Part shown: piece after piece, positions 46,683 through 58,679 of the stretch
How the letters are laid out: each line of letters starts with the position of its first letter
Position numbering within the stretch: position 1 is the first letter of the stretch
NCBI GenBank assembly: GCA_963932465.1
Contig: OZ010788.1
Location: 198,836,559 to 198,900,558, forward strand
Origin: Maratus speciosus
Lineage: Eukaryota > Arthropoda > Arachnida > Araneae > Salticidae
DNA: 64,000 nt
Reading direction: 5' to 3'
Notes under the pieces: model-generated
Told to the model about the DNA's origin: nothing
Database searches by the model: none
What the model saw: only the letters and a program-made list of their open reading frames with translations
Translations under genes and position numbers: made by a program

Positions 46683-48347
46683 TGTAAATTTGAATTAGTA
46701 GATTTTTGCTATTTTAAGTATTTCATTTTTCTTTTAAGGGTATCTAAAGTGAAAAAAGTTCCGGTATTTTTAAATCAATATGGCAATAAGTAAATAAGTA
46801 CATACAGTAAATATTGTTAACTTTAAAATAATTGATGCAATTTTATTATTTCTTTTTCAGTATTACAGCTTAGGATGCATTTGTAATTACTTTTTCATGT
46901 AAAGATTTTAAATAAAAATTTACTAATAATAAAAATTTAAAATATTGAAAACATAATTAAATTTTAATTGAATTCATCAATTAATTTTGAATAAAAGAGT
47001 TTAAAATGTGAGACAAATAAAAATTCAATACTTTAACCGCTGACTTTACACAACTTTCCAACTGAACAAGAGTCGGGCCCTGGCAATTTGCAAAGTATCT
47101 ACCCCCCCCTCTGTACCGACATGCGATACAAATTTCAGGTTTATTTACGAATATTATTATTGCCCGGGCGGGGCAGCTAGTATAACAATAGTTCTAAACA
47201 GTATATGTTCATCAGAACCTGACACCATGTGTTTTTACATGTTTCATAAAACTAGGCAAGTGCATGCAGGACCTGAGCAAAATTACCATTTGATTTGTAA
47301 GTGAGAAAATATCCATTTGATGTTGTCAAGCAGGCATTAATAATTTTTAATTTTGAAAGGAACACTAAAGTTCTTGGCTGTCAACCTATAGGCATAATTT
47401 TTTATTCCAAACATTTTCCGCAGTCAGAACTGTAGCTCACAATCTGATTGGTTATTGCTCTTGGCAGTGTTATAGCATTTCTTGTTGATAATCATACTTG
47501 GTGAAAAATACTTCTGATGTCTTTGTATAAATTTTGTCCTAAGCTGCTTCGTTATGAATGTATCCAAAAATATGGCAATCACAATAGTAGTGCTCTATGC
47601 ATTATTTGTGCCCATAAATCATTAAAAAGACGATAAAAAATAATGATGTTACGGTGATAGAATTGTACTAAAATCCCTCAGTTTTATGAATGAGAATGCA
47701 TATTTTCTTTGGTGTGTATAACAGAAAAATATATAAATTCCCTGTCAATAAAAAAAAAAATACAACCAAGCAACATAGAGTTTTGTGAGCTTCTATTTTG
47801 TGTCTTTCAAAATACCGCTTTTACTTTATAGCCACTAGTGAACTAGTGATGATAAAACATTATTTTAAATGGAAATTTACATTTTCAGCCATAAAAATTA
47901 TATCTATAATGATTACATAAAATTGACAGCGTTTTCTACAAACAAAATAGGAAATAAAACATAGCAACTGTTTGTTTAGGGTCAACTTGATATCATGCTG
48001 AAAGCATCTCATAGAAAGTGATATATTTATGAGATTATTTATTAGTTTTTTCTTTCTGAATATCTTTCTTGAAATTGAAATGTGTGCTTTATAATAGATA
48101 TTTTATCCCCAAATACATTTAAATAAAGATACTTATGGAATTTTAACACCCTTATTATAAATTTTTTTAATTTTATGTACGAAATATCTGTATTAGTGCC
48201 CAGAATGACTTCAATTTTGGTTTAGAAAATATAGCAAATGTGTGTGAATTTTTATTGGCTTTTAAATACAAAGTACATGTGCTATCATTTTTCTTTTTTT
48301 AAATTCCTGTGACTTTTTTACAGTGCAGCAACAGAAAGAAACAATTG

Positions 48348-48350
<3 letters not shown>

Positions 48351-48380
<30 letters not shown>
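48351..48380. repeat. Poly-A run
   Basis: About 30 A residues, followed by GATTTGTATAAAGATAAACT, a TE-tail motif that recurs at 57013. Confidence 0.85.
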
Positions 48381-48382
<2 letters not shown>

Positions 48383-48656
48383 TTTGTATAAAGATAAACT
48401 ATAGCAGGTGATTGAAAAAGGGATAAAGTGTGGTTTGAGAAATTTGTAAAGTAGCCAGCAGTTTTACCTTCTAAAACATATATGTATCAAGTTTTATGCA
48501 TATAAGTCAAAGGAATAAAAAGTGGTTTGAGAAATTTTTAATGTAGACAGTAATTTTACTCTTATTACTAAAATGTATCTATATCAAGTTTCATGCAAAT
48601 TTGTCAAAAATTGTAGATTTGTATAAGGAACATACACTTAAACATTGATTTTTATA

Positions 48657-49463
48657 CAGGGTGAATCTAAACTCTTGGACAAAACTTTAAGGGGTGATAG
48701 TACACATCAAGACAAACAATATTAAATAGGAAACTAAGGGTCTCAAATGTCTTCCATAGGAGATAGCCACCATTAAAGTTTAGAATCCAAATTTTCAAAT
48801 GATTATAAAAAGCGGAAAAATTGGTTCTTTCGTTTGCGGTTTTCACTAAGACTATTCTTTATGTCAGTATTTTCTTGAAAATAAATTTTAAAGATAAAGT
48901 TAAAAAAATGCCGATAGAGGGCGCTTTAGATTTTGGAGTAACAAACAACGATTTTTTACCATTATTTTTTGCATCTCATTAAATGCTTTCAAAAGCTTAG
49001 GCTTAAACTTAAATTTTGAGCTCAAAATCTGAATCGTTGGGAGTGGTTAAGTAGTGCAAACTGAACTGTGTTTAGGAGTTGAAAACTATTCAGATCTTGA
49101 GCTCAAAATTTAAGTTTAAGTCTAAGCTTTTGAAAGCATTTAATGAGATACAAAAGATAACGGTAAAAAATAGTTGTTCATTACTCCAAAATCTAAAGCG
49201 CCCTCTCGGCATTTTTAAAACTTTATCTTTAAAATTTATTTTCAAGAAAATACTGACATAAAGAATAGTCTTAGCGAAAACCACAAACGAATCGATCAAT
49301 TTTTCCGTTTTTTATAAACATTTGAAATTTTGGACACTAAACTTTAATGGCACCTATCTCCTTCAGAAGACGTTTGGGACCCTTAGTTTCCCATTTAATA
49401 TTGTTTGTCTTGATGTGTACTATCACCCCTTAAAGTTTTTCCCAAGAGTTTAGATTCACCCTG
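48657..49463. mobile_element. 807-bp foldback element with TA target duplication
   Basis: Begins CAGGGTGAATCTAAACTCTT and ends with its complement, flanked by TA at 48655-48656 and 49464-49465. Arms of about 370 bp are nearly complementary throughout and are separated by about 60 bp (GTTGGGAGTGGTTAAGTAGT region). The flanking tail is duplicated without the element at about 57160-57185 (ACTGATTTTTATATATAG), a paralogous empty site. Opposing open frames 49079-49299 are arm artefacts. Confidence 0.9.
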
Positions 49464-51490
49464 TATATATAGATTAATAGAAGCACCTGGCTTTGCTGTG
49501 TTAACCATGGGACTTTTATGGGTCAAATAAATAAATATATGATAATACGACAATTACAATAACGGAGCTCTGTGCATTTTTCTCCATAAATCGTTAAAAA
49601 GATTATCAGAAAAAAATGATGTAATTTTGTTGCAATCATAATAAAAACGTTCAGCTTTATAAATGTCTGTAACAGAGAAATATACGCTTTCCCTAACAAT
49701 ACAAAAAAGCAAAAAAATTCCACCAAATGGCATAGCATTTAGTGGCATTCTATTTCATATGGCATTATTTTAAATGGAAACTTACATTTTCATTCATAAA
49801 ACTAAATCTATAATGATTACAGGAAAACAATGCTATTTTCTAGATGTTTTTAATCGTAATGTTGGTCATGAAGTTTTGTTTGAAAAGAGAAAGAACTGAC
49901 TCTAAAAAAGCTGATTGTATGCTTCATTTCCTATTTAATGTAACATAGAAAATGTTACCATTGCATCTAAAGTATTAAAACACTTAGCTATAAGATATAG
50001 TTGTTGTTACAAATAAAATAGAAAATAAAACACAGCAACCATTTATTTCGAAGTCAGTGTGATGTCACACTGAAAGCATCTCATAGAAAGTGACATGATA
50101 TTTAGTTTCTTTTTGTTATTTTTGCTGGATTTTTTTCTTGAAGTGGAAATGTCTGTATTATAGTTGATGTTTAAGCTACAAATACATTTAAATGAAGGTA
50201 CTACGCCATTTTAACACATTCATGATAAAAGGTTTTAATTTTATGTATGGTAAATGCAGATTATCTCCTCAGAATGATGTCAATTTCACATGTGCAAATA
50301 TAGGTAGTGGGTATGATTTTTATTGGCTTGTAAAAACAAAATACATGGGTTATCTTTTTAACCCCCGGAACGGTATGCTATTTCTTTCTAACAGCTTATT
50401 TTGTCTCCAAAAAATAACGTTACCTTACAGAAGCTAGCAATAAACAAAGCAGATGTATTATTGTACAATTAAATGCTCTATAGCAATTTTTTTAATTTCT
50501 AAGCATCGCACGTTTTTAATGTTTATACCATCATATGGGGAAAAAAAAAAGTACTTTTAAATGCAATTTCTTTGAAAACTGTATTTCCATTTATTTTTGA
50601 AATATTAATTTTTTCATAGTTTTTAGCACCATTTGTTTAATTTTGGCAACACAAGTACTCCATTTATATAGAAAGTAAAAGAAAAATAGTTGAAAAATAG
50701 CAATTATATCTTTTTGTTACCATTTTCTCATAACAACCGAAAGAAAATGTAATTAAAATAGGTGCTATTTTGAAAAAAAAATATAAACGAATAATTTCTA
50801 CGAATAATAAAACATGGAGCTATTATAAACTATATTTAATTTTAAGTATCTGTAGACCCTTTCAGTGTGACGTCAGTCATGAAGTCTTGGTTAGAAAGTG
50901 ACTCCAAACAAACGGTTGCTATGCATCATTTCTTTTAAATATAAATCGTGGAAAATGTTACCAGTACATAACAAGTATTAAAACACTTAGATGTGAGATA
51001 TAGCTGCAACACACAAACAAAATAGAAAATACAACATAGCAACCATTTCTTTGGAGTCAGTTTCCAACGAAAATGTCATGAGTGACGTCACGACTGAAAT
51101 CGTCTATATTAATGTTACAAACAAATGAATGCCTATGAATCATTAGATAGCCGTTTTTTTTAATGACTGCATCTGTTTGCTGCATTTGTGTATTATTTTG
51201 AGATAGTGACATCCTATGCATGCTTTACTGTAGATGTTTAAGAGTGGATCGTAAATGTAGAATTCTTAAGCGGATGCGAATATATGTCGTTATTTTACAT
51301 AAAATAAAAGTCTTAAGTCTTAAAATTGAAATATGTTCTGTACTATTTATATATACATATATTTTTTTTCATCGGGGGTGACACTAAATTCTGAAAAAGC
51401 AGAATTCCTGTTTTCTAGTCTTTTATTTTTATTTTTTACTTCTCCCACTGTTTTTTAAGGTGTGGAAACAGGAGAGGCAAAAAGTGCATT

Positions 51491-51493
<3 letters not shown>

Positions 51494-51528
<35 letters not shown>
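51494..51528. repeat. (TA)n microsatellite
   Basis: About 17 TA units. Confidence 0.9.
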
Positions 51529-51529
<1 letters not shown>

Positions 51530-51583
51530 CCATTATATCATGGAAGACGGTAGTATTTCGAGTGACGCAGCCTTAAGCCTAAA

Positions 51584-51622
51584 ATCGTATCGTATCGTTA
51601 AAATCGTATCGTATCGTATCAT
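51584..51622. repeat. CGTAT repeat
   Basis: ATCGTATCGTATCG and a second CGTATCGTATCGTATC cluster, broken once by TTAAA. Confidence 0.8.
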
Positions 51623-52227
51623 AGAATTCGTAGATGGCGGAACTCATATATACAGCTAACTCGACATCAAAGAAAACGCGAAAAGCCGCCTTTTAATAAC
51701 TCAGCAGATATATGTCTTATTGTTCTGAATTTTCTAGAACAGTCTTATATCTGCAGTCTAATCGTATACTGAAATTTTTGCATTTCTACGTGCAGTATAT
51801 TTTGAGATCTAAATAGCCATTTTTAAAGTGAAAACGTTGGTATAATATCGAGGAAGTTCCTAATTTGAAAATCTCGAAAACGGTTCTAACGATTATTTTT
51901 AAATTGATACATAATATAACTGTGATTAAGGCGAGGTGAATAACACGTTTCTTTTTTCTGGGAAAACTCTCGTTCGTTAAATAATTCGATTTTTTTTTCT
52001 CTCGAAAATGACACGGGCGATTTTTTAAAAATCAAATAAATATGTTTCAGATGAACCAAATAACAATTTACTTGTTTCCAGCAAGACTCTTGTTCGTTTT
52101 ATAATGCGCATGAAAAATCGGACTATATTTCTTCGCCATTCTATGGAAATTTCACCGAAAATGCATGACACTGTATTCGTACACATGCTTTCTTTTTAAC
52201 CACTTTTGGGGAGAAAAATTTTGTCTT

Positions 52228-52295
52228 CCCACTGGCTTAGTGGCTAAGGGCCATCGTTTACTGATCATAAGATAGGCAGTTCGATACTCGCTGGT
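52228..52295 (+). mobile_element. tRNA-like SINE head with consensus A box
   Basis: TGGCTTAGTGG at 52233-52243 fits the pol III A-box consensus exactly, and AGTTCGATACTC at 52278-52289 is a near-consensus B box. Followed by ATGTGAATGTTTTTTTG and a T run. The flanks do not form an acceptor stem, so this is a tRNA-derived SINE or tRNA relic rather than a tRNA gene. Confidence 0.6.
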
Positions 52296-53212
52296 ACGTG
52301 TTTTCACATGTGAATGTTTTTTTGTTTTTTTTTTAAAGTCTGCTAGTTGACCATTATTCTCAGTTCCTTTGTAATTTTTTTAATTGCTATTAAGTTAAAT
52401 AAAATTACAATTATAATGACGCCAATTTGATGATGATTATTTCTTGGCAATTTTTCAACAATAAAAATATTACCATAAATTTTATAAATATATTTAATTT
52501 CAATCACTTTACAAAAAATATACATTAATAATTATTATTTGAATATAAATCACACGATCAGAAACGTAAAAAAATTCATTTCAGCTCTTCTTTTTATAAT
52601 ATCATTTTTTATTATTATGACGGTCAATCAATATATAATCACTGACATCCATAATATTATTATTATTATAATTATTATTTTCCTTGCATAAAAGCTATTG
52701 TGATATAATAATTCTTTTATAATAAATAATTTAGTTGAAATGTTTTATTTATAAATATCAATGAAGTTTGATTACAGTTTACATAATAAGCATATCAGAC
52801 TTCTGGTGTCGCCATCTTTTGACGCAATTGCGTAGTATTATAGAGAAATGTTTGATAAAAACGTTGAATTAGACAGTTTTTAAATCGAAGAATTATTTTA
52901 AGAGATATTTAATGTTAAATCTGGATAAAATTGTCTCATTAAAAAAGTCTCATAGGAAAAAAAATATATACATGGGAATTTAATCATTTTCATTCAATTT
53001 AATCATTCAATAGAAACTCGAAGTTTGCAGAGTGCATTTATTATTCTTAACTTGCCTAATTTTTTGACGGTTTATTTCAATTTTAAATTAAAATTTTCAG
53101 AATTTCCAGAGATATTTTTTACATATTTTAGAAAAGGTTATTTTAAATTGTTGCCAAATGTTAAAACAGCGCAAAGAATAATATATCCTTTAAATTAAAA
53201 ATTTATTCCCGC

Positions 53213-53522
53213 ATGACTATTATAAACAGAAAAAAATCCTTTTAAATTAGAATTAAATGATAACGTGTTAAAAGCAGGAAAATATTAAACATTACGTCAT
53301 AAAAATTGTTTTTACATGCTTACTTAAAATGAAAGAAAATTATAAAATAATCAATTATTTTGAAATTAGAATTAAATGATTACGCATTAAAAGAGGGAAA
53401 ACATTGAAAATTACGTCATAAAAATTATATTTACACGTGAATATTAAAAGAAAAAGAAAATTTTTAAATAATAAATTCATTGATATGTGTTAAAAGTCGT
53501 AAATGGAGGAAATTACGTCATA
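53213..53522 (+). repeat. Tandem repeat, about 2.5 units of roughly 120 bp
   Basis: The words TTAGAATTAAATGAT, CATTAAAAG and ATTACGTCATAAAAATT recur at about 53235, 53360 and (partial) 53470. Confidence 0.7.
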
Positions 53523-54000
53523 TTGGCCAAAGTGGCCAAAACAGTTTACAAAACACATTGCAAACATATTGCAAAACAGTGTAAATTAAAAAATATATTT
53601 ATATGAGAGATTTATTTCAAATTTCGAGATGATATTTTTAACTATAGTTGCTAATTTTAAGGTAGCGCAAATAATAATATTATCTTTCTAATAATAAAAA
53701 TATTTTCAGTTGAATGTTACAAAGAGAAAGGAAAGTTTGGTGAAAATTATGTCAGATTTAAAACGTTACATTTAAAATCTCTTATTTAAAATCATTTTCT
53801 TATAGCGTTGTTAAAAAATACCATAAAGCAAAGACTCTGTTGACTTAGTTCCTTTTATATTTGGTAATTTTCAAATGTTTAACTAATCTTATTTAATCAA
53901 GCAGGGAAACAGCAACTAACATCAGCTGATTCGGTTTTGAAATCCCTCAGTAAAAGGGAAACCCGTTTACAGTAAGATCGCCATTGATTTTTTAATTATA

Positions 54001-54486
54001 AAGAGCAGCCTCGATTATCCGAGCTAATTGGGACTGTTAGTAAATCTGAATCGGAAATCTCGGTTAATAGAAAATGTGTGTAAAAACTCGCCGTGCTTGC
54101 GAATTTAACATCTTTCAAAAAATGTATATAGAACGTTTTTTAAATAATAAAAGTAAATATATGTAAAGTTCTGTTTCACAGCTTAACAAATTTAAAAAGA
54201 AAATCAACTACCAGTAGTAAATTTTAAAATGCAAATTGAAAAATTTACGAAAGTTCACACAGCCACTGGAAACAAAGCATTGTTCGCTATTGACTTCTCA
54301 GGGTCCAATGTTTCTTTGGAGTTGAGGGCTTTTGGGGGCAGAAGGGCCTGTATAGCACGGACAGTGAGCTAAAGAGTGTGGTTATTTTTAAGGCTCATTC
54401 AAAAGGAAAAAAAAATCAGACTTTGTTATCGGCTCGGTTAACAGAAACCTCGATTAATCGAAGCTCGGTTAATCCAGGTTCTACTA
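54001..54486 (+). mobile_element. Tigger-like MITE, imperfect ends
   Basis: Left CAGCCTCGATTATCCGAGCT and right (reverse complement) AGTAGAACCTGGATTAACCG are related inverted repeats in the style of pogo/Tigger ends, and the body repeats CTCGGTTAA words. TA-type flanks are plausible but not decisive. Confidence 0.6.
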
Positions 54487-54784
54487 TAATTCAATCTTCC
54501 GTAATCTTTTTAAAGCAGATCAAATTAATGGACTTTAGCACAAAGTCACATAGCTGATAACTGCCATGCTTGTTGGCCACCTTTTTTTCAAAAAGTTTGC
54601 TTCACCTTATTCAATTAATGAGATATCTCCGATAAAATAAGTCACATTTTCCCGTTCTAAAATACTGGTATCCAAAAATCGTAGCATGTAACTGACACTA
54701 CAAGTACTCATGGAACTAGACTATTTTAAGTCTGATTTTTATTATAGACTATATAAAATTATTAAAAATATATATTATGATAGG

Positions 54785-55020
54785 AACTAGCGGGCTTCGT
54801 CCACTATTTACGTTACGGATATAAAAATCATGGGTTTTTTTTTTTTTTTTTAGGGAAAAAGAAATAAAAACCTATTTGACGATAGGTTTATAAAGACACA
54901 TTTTGTATTTGTTATATTTCCGGGGATGAGGAGGGGGGGGGGGGACTATTTTGATTAAATATCGCAATTAGTCTACATGGCAGATATAATTATGATAGAC
55001 ACTAGCGGGCTTCGCCCCTC
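54785..55020. repeat. Direct repeats of an ACTAGCGGGCTTCG terminal motif
   Basis: GGAACTAGCGGGCTTCGTCC (about 54784) and GACACTAGCGGGCTTCGCCC (about 54997) are near-identical, and a related GCCCGGGCGGGGCAGCTAGT occurs inverted at 47163. They look like recurring ends of one TE family. A G-run is at 54935-54945. Confidence 0.55.
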
Positions 55021-55440
55021 TATGGCGCCTTATGGGTCCAGCTTCCATAACTCAGAAACTACCTTTCGGACATCAATGCAACAGATTCCAAACGTTATAA
55101 TTAACTTAATAATCACCCTATATAGCATTAAAGTAAATTTATGAGTACTGCATACTATTTTTTTATCGTAATTTCTGAAGAGAAAAAATTATTTCGGTTC
55201 CATTCTTAGGTACTGGTCTGAAAAATTTTGAAAAAGGGGGGAAGGAGGGGACATGAGACTGCTGTTTGTCAAACAACACAACGGGCTCTGGCTTATTCAA
55301 CTTGGTTTTTGATGACTTCAATTGGAAGGTGGTTTGTTTAAAAGAGTGCGTTCCCTGCCCCATGAAAATTAGAACTATTGGTGCTACATCTATGTAAGGA
55401 TTTAATAATTATAAATTAACATTTTGGATTTATTAATTTA

Positions 55441-55511
55441 AGGATAAAGTGTTTTTAAAGGAATATCAAATGAAACCCTCTGTGCGATCTGCGATTATAC
55501 TTACCCAGTTG
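55441..55511 (+). repeat. Copy of the 3' end of the 8870-10770 insertion
   Basis: AGGATAAAGTG, then GAAACCCTCTGTGCGATCTG and TTACCCAGTTG match 10700-10770 closely. Only the end is present, as in a 5'-truncated copy. Confidence 0.8.
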
Positions 55512-55634
55512 TTTTTATATACAAACTGCTATAAGGAAAATTGTAATAAAATAGTAAAAATTAAATCTGCATTAAATTCCATAAGTATCTTTTTTTTTAA
55601 TCATTTTATCACTAACCTCAAAAAAGTAATGATA

Positions 55635-56774
55635 TCAATGCAAAAACCCTTGACGGGTTAAAAGTTTCTGACGCAGCACTTTATCTTATGCTCTAAGAAT
55701 TTTAAATATAGAACTTAAAAATACTGATATCAAATTTTGAGTGACGTTATGCTATTTCTTAAAAAATATATTTGTATTTATTTCACCATTTTATTTTTGT
55801 TTTATTTATAATCGCATGTGCAAAAGTTATGTTCAACATGAAAAGCTGCATAAAATTTTATTCGCTGTTGCTTTATCATTTACATCTCTCATAAATTCAA
55901 AATATGTGTTTTAAAAGATATGATATAAAATTTAAGTGACGCCTTGATGTGACTTTAAAAGGTTTGTTTTTTAAAATTCAATTTAAATTATTTTTGACTT
56001 GGTTAAAATATTTTTTTTACATCTACACAATACTTTTAATTTTCCAATTCACTGTTAAATATATCACTTTCATTGAATCTATACTATGCATTGAAATGTA
56101 TTTATTTCAATAAATTGATTTATCTTTTGTGTCACGCTATTCAAAATTGTAAGTAAGATTTATGTAAATGGTTTCTTTGCGTCATTGTGTCCAAACTACA
56201 TGAAATGTATGAAAAAGGATAGTTTGACGCAAATAAACCATTTACATAAATCTTACTCACAATTTTGAATAGCGTGACACAAAAGATAAATCAATTTATT
56301 GAAATAAATACATTTCAATGCATAGTATAGATTCAATGAAAGTGATATATTTAACAGTGAATTGGAAAATTAAAAGTATTGTGTAGATGTAAAAAAAATA
56401 TTTTAACCAAGTCAAAAATAATTTAAATTGAATTTTAAAAAACAAACCTTTTAAAGTCACATCAAGGCGTCACTTAAATTTTATATCATATCTTTTAAAA
56501 CACATATTTTGAATTTATGAGAGATGTAAATGATAAAGCAACAGCGAATAAAATTTTATGCAGCTTTTCATGTTGAACATAACTTTTGCACATGCGATTA
56601 TAAATAAAACAAAAATAAAATGGTGAAATAAATACAAATATATTTTTTAAGAAATAGCATAACGTCACTCAAAATTTGATATCAGTATTTTTAAGTTCCA
56701 TATTTAAAATTCTTAGAGCATAAGATAAAGTGCTGCGTCAGAAACTTTTAACCCGTCAAGGGTTTTTGCATTGA
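55635..56774. mobile_element. 1140-bp near-perfect palindrome (foldback element), TA flanks
   Basis: Starts TCAATGCAAAAACCCTTGAC and ends with the exact complement, flanked by TA at 55633-55634 and 56775-56776. The arms are about 560 bp and differ by only a few bases (for example CTTTGCG against the complement of CGCAAAT near the centre); the unpaired centre is about 20 bp (ACATGAAATGTATGAAAAAG). No coding frame. Confidence 0.93.
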
Positions 56775-56957
56775 TAATATTACAATTCATCATCTTTTGT
56801 TTAAAAAATAAAAATTAATAAAGTGAGTATCAATACATTACACTGACATTATACATAATAAAGCTGGATCAACTATTATTAATTTAACTAATCATTAACG
56901 AATTTTTTTAATAAACTTATATCCTAATCACAAATATATGAAGTATTAAATAAATAA

Positions 56958-56960
<3 letters not shown>

Positions 56961-57012
<52 letters not shown>
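56961..57012. repeat. (TA)n(TG)n microsatellite
   Basis: A TA run then a GT run, directly before a TE-tail motif shared with about 48385-48655. Confidence 0.9.
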
Positions 57013-57013
<1 letters not shown>

Positions 57014-57190
57014 TTGTATAATGATAAACTATGATAGATGGTTAAAAAAGGGATATTAATAAATTATTACAGTAACTGGTAAATTTACTCTTGTTCTGAA
57101 ATATATATACATGTATCAGGTTTCATGCAAATCGGTCAAAAATTGTTGATATATGTAAGGAACGTACACCGAAACACTGATTTTTATATA
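57013..57190 (+). repeat. TE tail paralogous to 48385-48655
   Basis: GATAAACTATGATAGATGGT, TTTCATGCAAATCGGTCAAA and GGAACGTACACCGAAACACT parallel words at 48395-48650. It lacks the foldback insertion and so records its empty site. Confidence 0.8.
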
Positions 57191-57261
57191 TAGTTTCTCA
57201 TATTTCCATTTCCAGGTTTTAATTTTTGTACTGTCTTTTTCTTTGATTTATACATATGTGA

Positions 57262-57438
<177 letters not shown>

Positions 57439-57967
57439 TAATATTAGAAGTTTTTATGTTGGTAAACTTTTATGCTCATTTTATAAGGCTTGGTCGGGAG
57501 GGAAAATTGGGTTGTTTATGGAACTGTCACAAAATTTGATGTCAGAAAAACAAGCTTTTTTTTCCCCCCAAAATTCAGTCTCTGAAAAAAACAAACATTT
57601 CACAAAATTCAGCTTTAGTAAAATGTATCTTTTACAAAATGCCAGTGTGTGAATTACCTGCATGCTTTGGGAATATAGAAGTATTATCATTCTACAGTTT
57701 GCCATTATTATGCACCAGTTTTACCTATCACCACAATGTAAACAAGTTTCCTTAGTTTCCTACTGTCTCCTGCCATTTGTAGTCAATGAATAAAAAAGTT
57801 ACTTCTGGAACTGACTCTTAGCCCATTTAGTGACAAATATGGAGCTAAACTTTCCTTGCTACAAACCCTTCAACCAGAATGGTGATCAGCTGTTTTGTGG
57901 AATCTTTCACTGTCTGTTTGACAACATTGATTTTGTTCTTTTTATTATTTAAATTATTTTCATGATT

Positions 57968-57979
57968 TAACTCATTATT

Positions 57980-58011
<32 letters not shown>

Positions 58012-58016
58012 TTTTT
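57968..58016. repeat. (ATTT)n microsatellite
   Basis: About ten ATTT units. Confidence 0.85.
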
Positions 58017-58293
58017 GTAATGTATGTAACATTGGTGAAATGAGGAAATTCTTAAAATTCTGATTATTAGTTTTATAAAAAGTAAAAAAAATGGATGACA
58101 AAGACTGTAATAGGATCAAAATTTTTAAAGCAAGCAGGCAAAATCTAATTCCAGCAGAAATTTCACTTTAAGATAATTATAATTCTGAGACTACACTTAA
58201 TTATAATTTTGAAAAAGAAACTTTTTATAAAATAACATTAAAATCGAGACACCATTACAAATGTAACTGATTTTTTGTGAAATAGCCCTTTTT

Positions 58294-58340
58294 CACACAC
58301 ACACACACACAAAAAGAAAAATGTGAAAAAAAAAAAAAAA
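58294..58340. repeat. (CA)n and poly-A run
   Basis: About nine CA units followed by A-rich sequence. Confidence 0.8.
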
Positions 58341-58679
58341 AATCTAGACTGACACCTGTTCTAGTATCACAATAATTAATTAATGCATTAGCCAAAATTG
58401 GCCTTTTATGACCAAAATAATTTTGTACATGCCTTTTAATTATAAACTGCACATTTTTAAGTGTTTTTAATTGGTGTTAAAGATATTTAATTGAGTTGGA
58501 ATTCAATAAATAACCTAATTTTTTAATAATGAACACATTAATTTTGGAATAAAACATTGATGGACCTAGTGATTTGAAGTCAGAATTGCAAATATGTCTT
58601 CTAAACATTAAGTGTATGTGGAATTAATTAATTATCAAATATTAAGTAAAATTCCATAAAAATTGTAATTAAACCATTC

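Larger units (their letters stand above)
47560..51110. repeat. Diverged modular repeats, three copies
   Basis: A module with CATAAATC-TTAAAAAGA, AACATAGCAACC and CTGAAAGCATCTCATAGAAA occurs at about 47560-48030, again at 49540-50095 and in shorter form at 50850-51100. The third includes an internal inverted repeat (GACTCCAAACAAACGGTTGC against GCAACCATTTCTTTGGAGTC). The foldback at 48657-49463 lies between copies one and two. Confidence 0.65.

Noticed and set aside
49079..49299. Paired open frames on opposite strands
   Set aside because: Both lie in an arm of the foldback element; complementarity of the arms explains them.
52228..52295. Functional tRNA gene
   Set aside because: A and B boxes are present, but the ends do not form a 7-bp acceptor stem and the arms between do not fold into a cloverleaf.
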